Source of the DNA: Kushneria aurantia DSM 21353
GTDB taxonomy: Bacteria; Pseudomonadota; Gammaproteobacteria; Pseudomonadales; Halomonadaceae
Direction: 5' to 3'
Assembly: GCF_000382245.1 (NCBI RefSeq)
Contig: NZ_KB907866.1
Coordinates: forward strand, 1 to 64,000
DNA: 64,000 nucleotides
Shown in pieces: positions 9,549 to 18,680 of this stretch (positions within the stretch are counted from its first letter, which is position 1; each line of letters begins with the position of its first letter). The position numbers and the translations under genes were made by a program. The notes beneath the pieces are model-generated. The model saw only the letters and a program-made list of their open reading frames with translations, searched no databases and was not told the origin of the DNA.

Positions 9549-10325
9549 GTGAAAATAAACCAGCTGCTGCACAAGATCCCGTATGGCGCCGTGGTGACGA
9601 CCGCCTGGCTGGCGTCACACGGCGTCACCTCGGATCAGGCGCGTAAGCTGGCCAGCAGTGGCTGGCTGCAACGCGTGGGGCATGGCGCCTACTGCCAAGC
9701 GGGGGAGCCTCTTACCTGGGAGAGCGCCGTGTTCGCCTTGCAGACGAGCGACGACACGGGCTTACCACTGCTTTGGCCGGGTGGCCAGACGGCTCTGGCA
9801 CTGCATGGTTTTGCCCACTATCTGCCCATGGGGGAGAGCACAACGCACCTGTATGGCAAGGAGGCCGCTCGGCTGCCCCGATGGTTGAGTGATGCCGAGT
9901 GGGCAGGGCGGATGGTGCTCCACTCCGAAAAGGGCCTGCCGGTGCAGCTCCCCGGCAGCTTCACGGACTACGCGCCGGATGGCAGGGCCTTTAGCTTGCA
10001 GGTATCGACCCCCGAGCGAGCGGTCCTGGAGTGGATCGCCGTGACGCCGAATGCGCTGCTGTTCAGCAGTGAGCTGGTCGACACCTTCGGCGGCCTCAAT
10101 ACGCTGCGTCCGCGCCGGCTGCAGGCATTGCTGGAGGGGTGCCGTTCGGTGAGAACCAAGCGGGCCTTCCTGGTGCTGGCTCGCCACGCCGGGCATGCCT
10201 GGTACGGTCGTCTGGAACCTCGTCGACTGGACCTCGGCAAAGGCAAGCGGCAGCTCTGCCGAGGCGGCAAGCTGGACACGGAATATCACGTGACGGTGCC
10301 GGAGGCGTTCCTGCATGCCGATTGA
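9549..10325 (+). CDS. abiEi: AbiEi-family antitoxin (type IV toxin-antitoxin / abortive infection)
   Basis: This 258-aa protein opens with the winged-helix region typical of AbiEi antitoxins (GAVVTTAWLASHGVTSDQAR, then SGWLQRVGHGAYC, residues about 13-50). The longer C-terminal domain that mediates neutralisation follows. The start is GTG, directly behind the inverted-repeat operator. The stop overlaps the toxin gene by 11 bp, implying coupled translation. In characterised AbiE systems AbiEi represses the operon and counters the AbiEii nucleotidyltransferase without forming a complex. The gene is intact. Confidence 0.88.
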   Translation: MKINQLLHKIPYGAVVTTAWLASHGVTSDQARKLASSGWLQRVGHGAYCQAGEPLTWESAVFALQTSDDTGLPLLWPGGQTALALHGFAHYLPMGESTTHLYGKEAARLPRWLSDAEWAGRMVLHSEKGLPVQLPGSFTDYAPDGRAFSLQVSTPERAVLEWIAVTPNALLFSSELVDTFGGLNTLRPRRLQALLEGCRSVRTKRAFLVLARHAGHAWYGRLEPRRLDLGKGKRQLCRGGKLDTEYHVTVPEAFLHAD

Positions 10326-11235
10326 CGCTCGCTACCACGAACAGGTCAGGCTGTTGGTCTCGCTGCTGCCATTCCTTAATGACGAGACGTGCTTCGCCCT
10401 GAAGGGCGGAACGGCCATCAACCTCTTCGTGCAGCCATTACCCCGCCTATCGGTCGACATCGACCTGGCCTACCTGCCGCTGGCGACCCGTGACGAGGCC
10501 CTTCGACGTTGTCGCGAGGCGCTGCAGCGACTGGCAGAGACTTTCAGCGACCGACTGCCAGGCGCGCGGGCCGAGCTTCAGGATAATCGCCGAGACGAGC
10601 TGAGAATCCTGGTGCGCCGAGGGCGTAGCCAAGTAAAGGTGGAAGTATCGCCAGTGCTACGTGGCACTCTGCACCCGCCGCAAGAGCGCGATGTCGTGGA
10701 AGCCGTGGAGGACGATTACGGCTTTGCTGCGGTGCAGGTGGTGTCACTGCCGGACCTGTATGGCGGCAAGATCTGCGCCGCGCTGGATCGCCAGCATCCC
10801 CGGGACCTTTTCGATGTGAAGCTGCTGTTGAACCAGGGCGGCCTGGATCGAAGCGTATTCGAAGGCTTCCTGGTCTATCTGCTGGGGCACCCGAGGCCCT
10901 TGAACGAAGTGATCAATCCTCGGCTGAAACCGTTGGGTGACGTCTACCGACAGGAGTTTGTCGGGATGGCCAGGGTTGACCTTCCCTTGCAGGAGCTGGA
11001 GAGCCTCCGTGATGAGTTGCTGTCAAGTCTGGGGCAGCTAATGACCGATGAGGATGTTCGCTTCCTGCCGTCCTTCAAGCAGGGGGCGCCTGACTGGGCG
11101 CTACTTCCGCTGCAGGGCGTTGATCGGCTGCCTGCCGTGCGCTGGAAGCTCGCCAATATCCAGAAAATGAGGGCTGACAAGCATCGTCAGTCACTAGCAC
11201 TCCTGGAGCAGGCGCTGGGTAGCCTTCGGAGATGA
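10315..11235 (+). CDS. abiEii: AbiEii-family nucleotidyltransferase toxin
   Basis: This 306-aa member of the AbiEii/AbiGii (DUF1814) nucleotidyltransferase family carries the hallmark KGGTAINLF (GGT at residues 31-33) and RLSVDIDL (residues 45-51), whose Asp residues would bind metal and nucleotide. The later family motif is GGKICAALDRQHPRDLFDV (about residues 147-165). Known AbiEii/MenT toxins transfer nucleotides to RNA targets and halt growth, aborting phage infection. It overlaps abiEi in one operon. All core motifs are present, so it is probably functional. Confidence 0.88.
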   Translation: MPIDARYHEQVRLLVSLLPFLNDETCFALKGGTAINLFVQPLPRLSVDIDLAYLPLATRDEALRRCREALQRLAETFSDRLPGARAELQDNRRDELRILVRRGRSQVKVEVSPVLRGTLHPPQERDVVEAVEDDYGFAAVQVVSLPDLYGGKICAALDRQHPRDLFDVKLLLNQGGLDRSVFEGFLVYLLGHPRPLNEVINPRLKPLGDVYRQEFVGMARVDLPLQELESLRDELLSSLGQLMTDEDVRFLPSFKQGAPDWALLPLQGVDRLPAVRWKLANIQKMRADKHRQSLALLEQALGSLRR

Positions 11236-11254
11236 CGCCTAATACCCCGGCTAT

Positions 11255-12340
11255 GTAAGTGGTTATTCAAAATTGATCGCGTAATCAACTCCGTAGCCAC
11301 TGAGTAGGTGATAGACCTCGTTGCAGAGGCGATCAAACGAGAGGTAGGCGCTCAAAGGCAGCCAGGTGTACTTCATCCGCTACCACAGAATCTCAATCAG
11401 GTTCAGCTCCGGCGAGTAAGCCGATAGATAGACCAGGTGCACACGATGCGACATCCACTTCACGATCTTTCGTTTGAAGGCCCTGGAGCGATGCATGCTG
11501 GCATTGTCGAGCACCACGACGGCGAAGGTATCGGGGTCTTTCAGGGCCACAAATTGATCAAATGCTTCGATGACCGTCGCGGTCGTCACCGGTTCCGTGG
11601 TGGTGTGGTAGACCAGCTTTCCGGCTCGGCTGAGGAAGTCCGGTACGTTTAGTCTTCGGCTATGAGAGTAGGCAGTCACTTCGAAGGGCTGACCGATGGG
11701 GCTCCACGCGTACGGCACCGACGACGATTGTGAAAAGCCTGACTCATCAAAGTAGTAGAGCTCGTGTTCGCCCTGGTCTTCCCACTGCTGAAGCACCTTG
11801 AGGAGACCCTGAGTGTTGCGGAAATCCGTTTCGTCACGCCGTGCCTTCAGTGAATGACGAATGCGCTTGAAGCTGAGGTTATTTTTTTCAACGCCCGGCG
11901 AAGGGTCACCGTGCTGACCGTTTTGCCGGTCTCTTCTTGAAAGCGAGCCTGCAAGGATCGAATCTGGTTAGGCTGCTCGGCGACCATTTCCTGCAATCGC
12001 TGGTGGTCGTGCTCATTCAGGATTGGCGTGCGGCCGCTGCGCGGTTTGTCGATGAGCCCGTCGAGCCTGTCGTCTCACACTGTTTGAGCCATCGAGATAC
12101 GGCATCGCGGCGGACTTGCAGTATTTCACTGATCTGGTTGATGGTATGGCCTTGATCACCCAGCAGGATGGCATGCGCACGTCGTCGTAGAGTGTGCTTC
12201 TCACCATGGTGATAGGCAGAGTTCAGCGTCTGCTGTTCAGGTTCAGCGAGAGGAGTAACAACGCGCCTTGCCATGGTTCCATCCATGTCAGAGTTTCTGA
12301 CATGGATGTTACGCGAAAACTTCAGGTTAGGCACTTACCA
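11255..12340 (-). mobile_element. decayed IS630-family element
   Basis: The transposase remnant is bracketed by GTAAGTGGTTA (from 11255) and the inverse GTAAGTGCCTAA (complement of 12327-12338), probable degenerate terminal repeats. An exact TA duplication is not obvious. The element separates the AbiE operon from the three-gene helicase cassette. Confidence 0.7.
11277..12334 (-). pseudogene. IS630-family transposase, two frameshifts and a nonsense codon
   Basis: The N-terminal part (from 12334) has the helix-turn-helix INQISEILQVRRDAVSRWL. A frame change near 12075 leads to LDGLIDKPRSGRTPILNEHD. A second change falls in a run of seven A's near 11882-11888 (minus strand), where eight would restore the frame to NNLSFKRIRHSLK. 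The DDE part contains YYFDESGF, VVVLDNASMH and SPELNLIEILW. Here a TAG interrupts the frame before KYTWLPLSAYLSFDRL, and the natural end is near 11277. The gene is dead. Confidence 0.85.
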
Positions 12341-12406
12341 CCCTAAGTAGACTTCTCCTTATATCTCTGAAGCGCTAGGCTGTTACACATAATTACGCTA
12401 GGCGCA

Positions 12407-13018
12407 GTGGATAACATGGCGGGCAGCAGGGAAGCACAGTTCAAGCGGGACACCATTGAGGCTATAACGGCCCATGGCCGGGGGGCCAGCATGGCCGGCG
12501 GCTACGACCTTAAGGGGAAGTACGTCAGCTGGATGGAATTGTCCCACTTTCGCCTCATCAAGCGTGAGGCGGAACGGCAGCACTTGGAAATGGCCGGCGA
12601 GGACTGTGGCCGTACCTCGGCTAGCTATGTCCACTCAGGCGAGCTCCACGATCCCGATAAGCAGCGCTTGGCCGAGATCATCGAACGCGACGAAGCCTTG
12701 ATGGCTCAGGCCCACACACCCGGCCAGGACCAGATGAGGCACGGTCTCTTCCTGAATAAGGTCACCGATGCAGTGTTCGATGCCCTCAGCGACCACGAGA
12801 AGCTCAGCATGCCCTTGCTGGAGGATAAGGAGACGGGCAGGCAGTTCGCGTTGTTGATCCTGAAACTACTCTGGCAGGAAAGAGTGCATGTAATGTGCAG
12901 CCAGGGAAGTAACCTATCGATCTTGCAGGTGATAAGGGCTGCTATCTGTAGTGGTCCAAAAGATGAGAGTGCTTCCGGTACGAAGATAATCCATGAGGCA
13001 TGTGATGGGGTTGCGTGA
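12407..13018 (+). CDS. hypothetical protein, first gene of the three-gene helicase cassette
   Basis: A protein of about 203 aa; GTG 12407 or ATG 12416 could start it. I do not recognise the family. Residues about 10-55 form a Gly-containing unit (GRGASMAGGYDLKGKYVSW), and the middle is helical and charged. The C-terminal half (LSDHEKLSMPLLEDKETGRQ then FALLILKLLWQ) is a hydrophobic helical region. No signal peptide, membrane span or nuclease motif was seen. Its end overlaps the next gene, which in turn overlaps the helicase gene. The three therefore form one operon, and this protein is probably a subunit or regulator. Confidence 0.75.
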   Translation: MDNMAGSREAQFKRDTIEAITAHGRGASMAGGYDLKGKYVSWMELSHFRLIKREAERQHLEMAGEDCGRTSASYVHSGELHDPDKQRLAEIIERDEALMAQAHTPGQDQMRHGLFLNKVTDAVFDALSDHEKLSMPLLEDKETGRQFALLILKLLWQERVHVMCSQGSNLSILQVIRAAICSGPKDESASGTKIIHEACDGVA

Positions 13019-15392
13019 TCTATTCAAGAGAGTTCTGAGAAGCGGTAAAGAAGAAGATCTACGGTCAGAGCCGGTGGAGGCTATGGAAGACTATGAGTCC
13101 GGCAGAAGTAGAAACTCGGAACTTACTCCCGAAGGTCATGAGTCCGAGGAGAAATTTCATGAAGAGGAGTTGCAGTCCATGGAAACTCTCTTAGACGACA
13201 CATGGATCTACAAGAAGGGCGTCGCTGAGCCTCATCATTCGGAGGTACCAAGAACAGCTTTGCCCGAGCAGAAACCTGACATGGGGGAGGCCGTGTCAGA
13301 TATTGATGAAACATTCGGGCTGCCTGCAGCAGTGGGCGAGATACTGGCTCCGGGGGAGCGTGCCGAGCGATTGGTTCCTCCCCATGATCATGAAGTGGAG
13401 AAGGACTTCTACGAAGAAGAACAGCGCTGGTTCGAGACTCTCCATGACGAAGCTTGGATATATGAAGAGATAGATACCCCCACGGGCCGTTCGATCCCTG
13501 ATCCGAGGAAGCCGCCTCCATCCTCCGGTAAAGTATCAGGGCTTGCGCTCGGTGAACCTCCATCACGGTCCGATAGAGGAGGCCTCGGACGCAGGAGACA
13601 ACGCCTGTCGCTCAAAACGAGCCGCGCAAGATCCTCTCCTCATAGATCAGCGCGCATAGGTCATAAGGTATTCCTCTCCAACAAGGATGCTGAGACGGGC
13701 CACTGCCTGCCCCCTCGGACAACGCAAGATCCCTCTGGCGACACAGGTGATGCAACGTTGCCTGTTGAAGAAGTGGATGCACAGATTAAGCAAGATACTT
13801 CCAGCTCAGTAGGTGAGGCTGGCTTTATCACAACCGAGAGCGCGCTGATAACACTCCGCACCGATTCTGACAGCCAGCCGGCCCACCAGGATGCATCTAC
13901 ATCGGTCATGCGCGACGAGAATGCCGCGGAGGCTTCCTGTTCAGATGAAGCCTCTGCTGCTGCTTGGGGGCAGGCCCATTTACCGGTACCTTCTGACGAA
14001 AATCCGGAGCCCTCAATGACAAGTGACCTAGAGGAGGGCGAAGGTGGTCTAGTAGTCTCGGAGAACAAACGCAATGCTTCACTTGGGCCTGTGACAGCTG
14101 AGCAGTTCTCCGTAGCCACTCAATTCTTATCTGAGACCGGTCGGATCCAAAAGTCTAACCTTCAGCAGGAAGACGCTGAGGAGGAGTACGGTCAGGAGCC
14201 GCCGGATTACCTCTATGACAATCAGGACGATTACGGTTTAACTGCTTTATTTGATGATGAGGTCTATGGCCATGAGCTCTTGGGAGACTTTGCTCTGGGT
14301 GCAGAGTCGTTAGAGGAGTTAGAAGGCTTCACTGAGGATGAAGGTCATGAATTCGATGATGACCTGACCGACCAAGAGTTGCTGGATGAGATACTACCGA
14401 ATGAGGGGGAGGATCAGGGTAAGACAGAACGTATCAGCCAGTACCTCAGGGCATGCCAGCGAGCGGCTGAGTTTATCAGGAAGAACCATTGGGACGATGG
14501 CTATCTGCACGCGCTCGCCGAGGTGCTCAACACACGAGGCTATGGTGCGATCCTCACCTACCTACAGCGCCATGCGGATGACGGTATGGTGCCTGAGGAG
14601 TTCCAGTTGGCTATCCAACTGAAGGCCTTCTGGTCACAGAATCGGATGCTCTGGATTGCGTTTTACCGCAACGGTGATTCCGACTCTACTTATAGAGTGC
14701 TCAGCTGGGCGCAATGTCTGCGTATCATTGGAATGCTTGGTACCTCAATGGGTGGAATCCCCCAAATAGAAGAAGTCGAGAAGTTCATTGAGGACCTCTT
14801 CGATGAATGGTATGGGGATGATGGATTGAGGAAGTATTTTAAGTCCTTCAGCAAATACCTAAACTATGTGACCTATCGGGCCGATTCTGAAATCCCGGTG
14901 TACATGCAGCTCAAATGGGAGCCAGATGGTTTAGAGCATGAGGATATGCCTAGCTGGGCTCCAATGGATCCGATGCATGAGAACCTTCGCAGACAGCTGA
15001 TGTGCTTCGGTATAGCGTCTATAATGGATTACCCCCAAGAAGCAAAAACGTGGTTTGATCTGCGCTACCGAGACCCTAACTTCAATCCCGAAATAAAGTC
15101 AAAGAGTGCCGATGAGAAGCGCAAGAATCGGAAGGCAAGCAACAAGAAAAGTAGCAAGGAAAAAGCGAAAAGCCCTAGCAGATCGTCAGAGAGGCTGAAT
15201 AGAGAAAAGAGTGATGCCGAGGAATCTTTGTGTTTGGAACCCAGCAATGCAGGAGCATTGTCACGCTCGGCTGAAGAAGTAGTATCTTCACTACAGGAGT
15301 TATTTCTAAAGGGTTACAGCAAGGAAGAGGCCGCTCAAATACTGGGCCTCAACCAAATTGAAATTAGCAACTACCTTCTGGTAATGAAATGA
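13005..15392 (+). CDS. large acidic repeat-containing protein of unknown function, helicase partner
   Basis: A protein of about 795 aa. ATG 13005 is preferred over 12993 because GAGG lies six bases upstream; both overlap the preceding gene. The N-terminal half is acidic, low in complexity and probably disordered. It carries two 25-residue repeats of the form E-x-E-x2-F-x-E-E-E-x5-ETL-x-D-x2-WIY (13140-13214 and 13392-13466). Residues about 470-690 look folded (RISQYLRACQRAAEFIRK to FDLRYRDPN). A Lys/Ser-rich linker follows, and then a C-terminal helix-turn-helix-like segment (GYSKEEAAQILGLNQIEIS). The stop overlaps the helicase start (ATGA). I recognise no family. It is probably an adaptor or sensor working with the helicase. 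Confidence 0.8.
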   Translation: MGLRDLFKRVLRSGKEEDLRSEPVEAMEDYESGRSRNSELTPEGHESEEKFHEEELQSMETLLDDTWIYKKGVAEPHHSEVPRTALPEQKPDMGEAVSDIDETFGLPAAVGEILAPGERAERLVPPHDHEVEKDFYEEEQRWFETLHDEAWIYEEIDTPTGRSIPDPRKPPPSSGKVSGLALGEPPSRSDRGGLGRRRQRLSLKTSRARSSPHRSARIGHKVFLSNKDAETGHCLPPRTTQDPSGDTGDATLPVEEVDAQIKQDTSSSVGEAGFITTESALITLRTDSDSQPAHQDASTSVMRDENAAEASCSDEASAAAWGQAHLPVPSDENPEPSMTSDLEEGEGGLVVSENKRNASLGPVTAEQFSVATQFLSETGRIQKSNLQQEDAEEEYGQEPPDYLYDNQDDYGLTALFDDEVYGHELLGDFALGAESLEELEGFTEDEGHEFDDDLTDQELLDEILPNEGEDQGKTERISQYLRACQRAAEFIRKNHWDDGYLHALAEVLNTRGYGAILTYLQRHADDGMVPEEFQLAIQLKAFWSQNRMLWIAFYRNGDSDSTYRVLSWAQCLRIIGMLGTSMGGIPQIEEVEKFIEDLFDEWYGDDGLRKYFKSFSKYLNYVTYRADSEIPVYMQLKWEPDGLEHEDMPSWAPMDPMHENLRRQLMCFGIASIMDYPQEAKTWFDLRYRDPNFNPEIKSKSADEKRKNRKASNKKSSKEKAKSPSRSSERLNREKSDAEESLCLEPSNAGALSRSAEEVVSSLQELFLKGYSKEEAAQILGLNQIEISNYLLVMK

Positions 15393-18280
15393 CTATTACT
15401 GAACGCCACCTGCCGGTCGCTGGCTGTAGGGTGCTATGTCCGTTGCCTTCCGGGGAGGAGAGCGCCGCACGAGTTATTCTTAGTGACACAATTCAGAATG
15501 AGGCCAAAGCCCAGTTGGCTTGGTCGGGGAGGAAGGAGACTACTTGGATATCTGTCAGCCGGCTTCGATCCGGGTTTAAGGCAGGAATGCATGTAAGTGC
15601 CGCAGGATCACGGGAAGCTAGGCGATTCGGCGAGGGGATGATTGTACAGTCCAATCATGTGGCAGGAATGGACCTCCATCTAGTTGAGTTTCCGGAACAG
15701 CAGGTCAGGCGATGGTTGCCATGGTATGTCCTCTCTTTGGTTCCAAGCGTCAAGCAGAGATTTCTGACTGGCCAGCTTGACGCCAGCTGCACTTCCGAGC
15801 GTGCGCGTCTGCGCATATTGGCCCACCTCTTCCAGCACTGGCAGCAGAATACCGGTGCACTTTCCAATCTGGATATTGACCCGCTCCCCCACCAGATACA
15901 CTTGGTCCACCACATCCTTAATTCCGGCAACTATAACTGGCTAGTGGCCGACGATGTAGGCCTCGGAAAGACTATCGAAGCTGGTATGTTGATCTATGCT
16001 TTACGACAGCGGAAGGAAGCAAGGCGAGTCCTGATCATCACGCCCTCTGGCCTTACCACGCAGTGGCAGGAAGAGCTGTCGAGTCGCTTCGACCTTCATG
16101 ATTTCAAGATCTATGGGCGGGATTTTACGATAAGGAAGGCGAGTCACTGGCACGATCACTCCCATGACTATGTTATAGGTTCGATGGACCAATTGAAGCA
16201 AGCGCATCATCTTGAGATGTTGCTACATGCTGAACCATGGGATCTAGTTTTGGTCGACGAGGCACACCGGCTGTCACGTAGACAGTACGGATTAAAGTTA
16301 GATGCTTCCGAACGTTTCGACCTTGTCAAGGAGCTACGCCGTCGTGAGAAGATAGAGAGCCTGGTTCTTCTGACAGCTACTCCACATCAAGGCATGCAAG
16401 ACAAGTTCACAGCACTGCTCGAATTACTGCGGCCAGAATTGCGAGATGAGCTTCAACTTATTGACCTCAATCCTGACCTGCTGGGCGAGATGGTGATCCG
16501 AAACTACAAGTCGGACGTTACCGACAAGGAAGGCAATTTTATCTTCCAGGGCAAGACCACTCATGCTGTCGAGGTCCCAACTAGTGAGGAATCGCGTGAG
16601 TTCGATAAATCTCTACAGAGCTACCTGAAGAAAGGCTATCGTGCCGGTGCCAGCTTGGGGCGCACCGGAAATGCGATCGGTTTCGTCATGACCGTATATA
16701 GGAAGCTGGCGGCTTCAAGCGTTGCTGCGATTCACCAATCATTGATAAACCGGCTGGAACGTCTTGAGCTCGAGCTCGAAGAACAGGAAGATTATGATAC
16801 CGACCCTTATGAGGATCACAGGTACCAAGGTGAGTCTGAGGAGACAACAGCAAGGCTAATTTCAGAAGGGGAGGAAGAGTTCTTTTCCGGAGAAAAGGAG
16901 CACTTAGAGGACCTCATTAGACGGGCTCAGGCTCTGAACGAGAATGACCTGAAACTACAGAGCTTTATGCAGACTATCATCCAGTCAACCTTGGTGAAAT
17001 CCGCAGAAGAAAGGGTACTCATTTTCACTGAGTACAGAACTACTCAGAGTTATTTAGCCAAAGCACTTGCGGAGCGTTTCGGAGCAGCTACGGTACACTT
17101 GATCAATGGGAGCATGTCACTTGATGAACGAATGGCAGCTATCGAGGAATTCGAGTCGGCCGGTCAGTTCCTAGTCTCGACTGAGGCGGGTGGAGAAGGC
17201 CTTAATTTACACCGACAATGCCACATAATGATCAACTACGACCTTCCTTGGAACCCCATGCGTTTAGTGCAACGCATAGGGCGCCTTTACCGTTACGGAC
17301 AGAGAAAGCGTGTCGTAGTCCTGAATGTTAATTCCAAGGGAACGCTAGATGAGGACATCATCGCCATGATGTACGACCGGCTCAACCAGGTCGTGACGGA
17401 CATGGCTCACGTCCAAGGCGATGAGTTCAATGAGAACCTGAAAGATGACATCCTAGGTGAAATGGCCGATATGGCTAGTCTCGAGGAGATCATTGAGAAG
17501 TCACAACAGCAGGATATTCGCCGTACCCAGCAGAGGATCGACGACGCACTTGAGCGCGCAAGGGAGGCAGCCAGCCTACAGCGTGACCTGTTCGAGCATG
17601 CTGCCAGCTTCAATGCCGCGATATTCAACGAGCAAATCGTGGTGACTGAAGAGCACCTTAAGTCGTTCATCTCTGGCATGTGCCGGATCCTCGAGATCGA
17701 GCTGGATACTGCCTACTTGAAGGGATCTGCTTGGAGGCTGCGATTCCCAATCCATCTTAAAGAAAAATTCAACCTCACACGCGCTATTCACTCCATCACT
17801 TTTGATCGGGAGCTTTCTCGACAGCGAGAGGATATCGAACTAATTAACTATAATAGCGAGTTCTTTAGAGCCTTGATTGATATTGCGACGAGCATCGATT
17901 TTGGCGGCAAGCTCGCCTCTACTGGCTTGAAAATAAGGCCAAGGCAAAGCATCATCTTTGCAGCTCTTCTACGTTGGCAGAACGAGGCAGGACGACGTAT
18001 GAGCGAAGAGTTCTCTCTATTTCTTGATGCCGCGGGTGAGATCCGACTTAATCCGGTGGAAGTGCAGGAATGGCTTTTACATGATTCCGAAGATGTGCCA
18101 CCTCCCGCCTATGATAAGGAGGTTGCGCGGCAGAGTTTTCTTGGGCTTCATAACCACTGTGCCCAGCGGGTGGGAAGGAACATGGGGTCGGGACTGATAC
18201 CCGAGCGCATTGACCCCATTTCAATTTTGTGGGCTAGTACGGATGAGGAAGCGCCGGTTGATTCGTATGTTGATCAATAG
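15389..18280 (+). CDS. SNF2/HepA-like superfamily 2 helicase
   Basis: A 963-aa SNF2-type ATPase. The N-terminal ~165 residues are unassigned (possibly beta-rich). Walker A is DDVGLGKTIEAG (K194), the DEAH box is VDEAHRLSRR (D290), motif III is LLTATPHQG (about 325), and the helicase C domain runs about 545-655 with FTEYRTT, STEAGGEGLNL and QRIGRLYRYGQ. About 300 further residues are specific to this protein. The layout resembles RapA/HepA and the DrmD helicase of DISARM, but no DISARM methylase, drmA, drmB or drmC genes are beside it. ATGA coupling to the upstream acidic protein implies a shared complex. A role in DNA or RNA translocation during phage defence is inferred from position. Confidence 0.88.
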   Translation: MTITERHLPVAGCRVLCPLPSGEESAARVILSDTIQNEAKAQLAWSGRKETTWISVSRLRSGFKAGMHVSAAGSREARRFGEGMIVQSNHVAGMDLHLVEFPEQQVRRWLPWYVLSLVPSVKQRFLTGQLDASCTSERARLRILAHLFQHWQQNTGALSNLDIDPLPHQIHLVHHILNSGNYNWLVADDVGLGKTIEAGMLIYALRQRKEARRVLIITPSGLTTQWQEELSSRFDLHDFKIYGRDFTIRKASHWHDHSHDYVIGSMDQLKQAHHLEMLLHAEPWDLVLVDEAHRLSRRQYGLKLDASERFDLVKELRRREKIESLVLLTATPHQGMQDKFTALLELLRPELRDELQLIDLNPDLLGEMVIRNYKSDVTDKEGNFIFQGKTTHAVEVPTSEESREFDKSLQSYLKKGYRAGASLGRTGNAIGFVMTVYRKLAASSVAAIHQSLINRLERLELELEEQEDYDTDPYEDHRYQGESEETTARLISEGEEEFFSGEKEHLEDLIRRAQALNENDLKLQSFMQTIIQSTLVKSAEERVLIFTEYRTTQSYLAKALAERFGAATVHLINGSMSLDERMAAIEEFESAGQFLVSTEAGGEGLNLHRQCHIMINYDLPWNPMRLVQRIGRLYRYGQRKRVVVLNVNSKGTLDEDIIAMMYDRLNQVVTDMAHVQGDEFNENLKDDILGEMADMASLEEIIEKSQQQDIRRTQQRIDDALERAREAASLQRDLFEHAASFNAAIFNEQIVVTEEHLKSFISGMCRILEIELDTAYLKGSAWRLRFPIHLKEKFNLTRAIHSITFDRELSRQREDIELINYNSEFFRALIDIATSIDFGGKLASTGLKIRPRQSIIFAALLRWQNEAGRRMSEEFSLFLDAAGEIRLNPVEVQEWLLHDSEDVPPPAYDKEVARQSFLGLHNHCAQRVGRNMGSGLIPERIDPISILWASTDEEAPVDSYVDQ

Positions 18281-18491
18281 TGCAAGCAGTGGAATCGGGA
18301 GCGTGCTCCAATTTCCGAAAGACAGCGCCCGGCCGAAATTATCGATCGGCTTAACGTGTCAGCGCCAATGAAGGTTGTTCGGATTCTATCAGTTCAGATT
18401 GTCCGGTTTTTGTCAGTGCTCTTTTATCGGAACAGATTCCGCTGGTGGGCGGTGATTCCTTCCGACAGGGATTTAGCTCCCGGCGGCTTCT

Positions 18492-18527
18492 GTCGGGTCC
18501 CGGGGAAATCAATAACCGGGACCCGAC
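18492..18527. terminator. possible terminator or element-end hairpin
   Basis: GTCGGGTCCCGG and CCGGGACCCGAC form a perfect 12-bp stem with a 12-base A+T-rich loop, about 210 bp after the helicase stop. No T-tract follows, so termination is uncertain. Confidence 0.4.
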
Positions 18528-18529
18528 GG

Positions 18530-18600
18530 GTAAGCGCGCCATAAAACCCATCTACCCAAGCTAAGCTGTGCTGATTACACTGACAATCTCCAAAACCAAA
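18530..18600 (+). repeat. solo duplicated IS66 left end
   Basis: The sequence starting GTAAGCGCGCCATAAAACCC parallels the true IS66 left end at 18601 (GTAAGCGATCCACAAAACCC). The similarity continues over about 60 bases (ACCCATCTACC..., CTGATTACACTG against ACCCATTTACC..., CTGATCACACTG). Two related but diverged left ends therefore stand in tandem 71 bp apart. Confidence 0.7.
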
Positions 18601-18680
18601 GTAAGCGATCCACAAAACCCATTTACCTAATCCAGTGAGGACTGATCACACTGGTGATCTCTTTGGTTTTGGAGATTGTC
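18581..18680. repeat. 20-bp perfect inverted repeat across the IS66 left end
   Basis: GACAATCTCCAAAACCAAAG (18582-18601) and its exact complement CTTTGGTTTTGGAGATTGTC (18661-18680) face each other. One arm lies just outside and the other just inside the element, and the second arm ends immediately at the tnpA start codon. Confidence 0.75.

Larger units (their letters stand above)
18281..18600. other. intergenic debris between helicase cassette and IS66
   Basis: No gene is seen. The stretch holds a perfect 12-bp inverted repeat (18492-18503 / 18516-18527, GTCGGGTCCCGG), which could be a terminator or the end of a lost element. It also holds an extra IS66 left end starting GTAAGCG at 18530, and the left arm of a 20-bp inverted repeat. 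Confidence 0.6.

Noticed and set aside
15389-18280. DISARM system
   Set aside because: Only a DrmD-like helicase is present; methylase, drmA, drmB and drmC are absent, and the partners do not resemble them.
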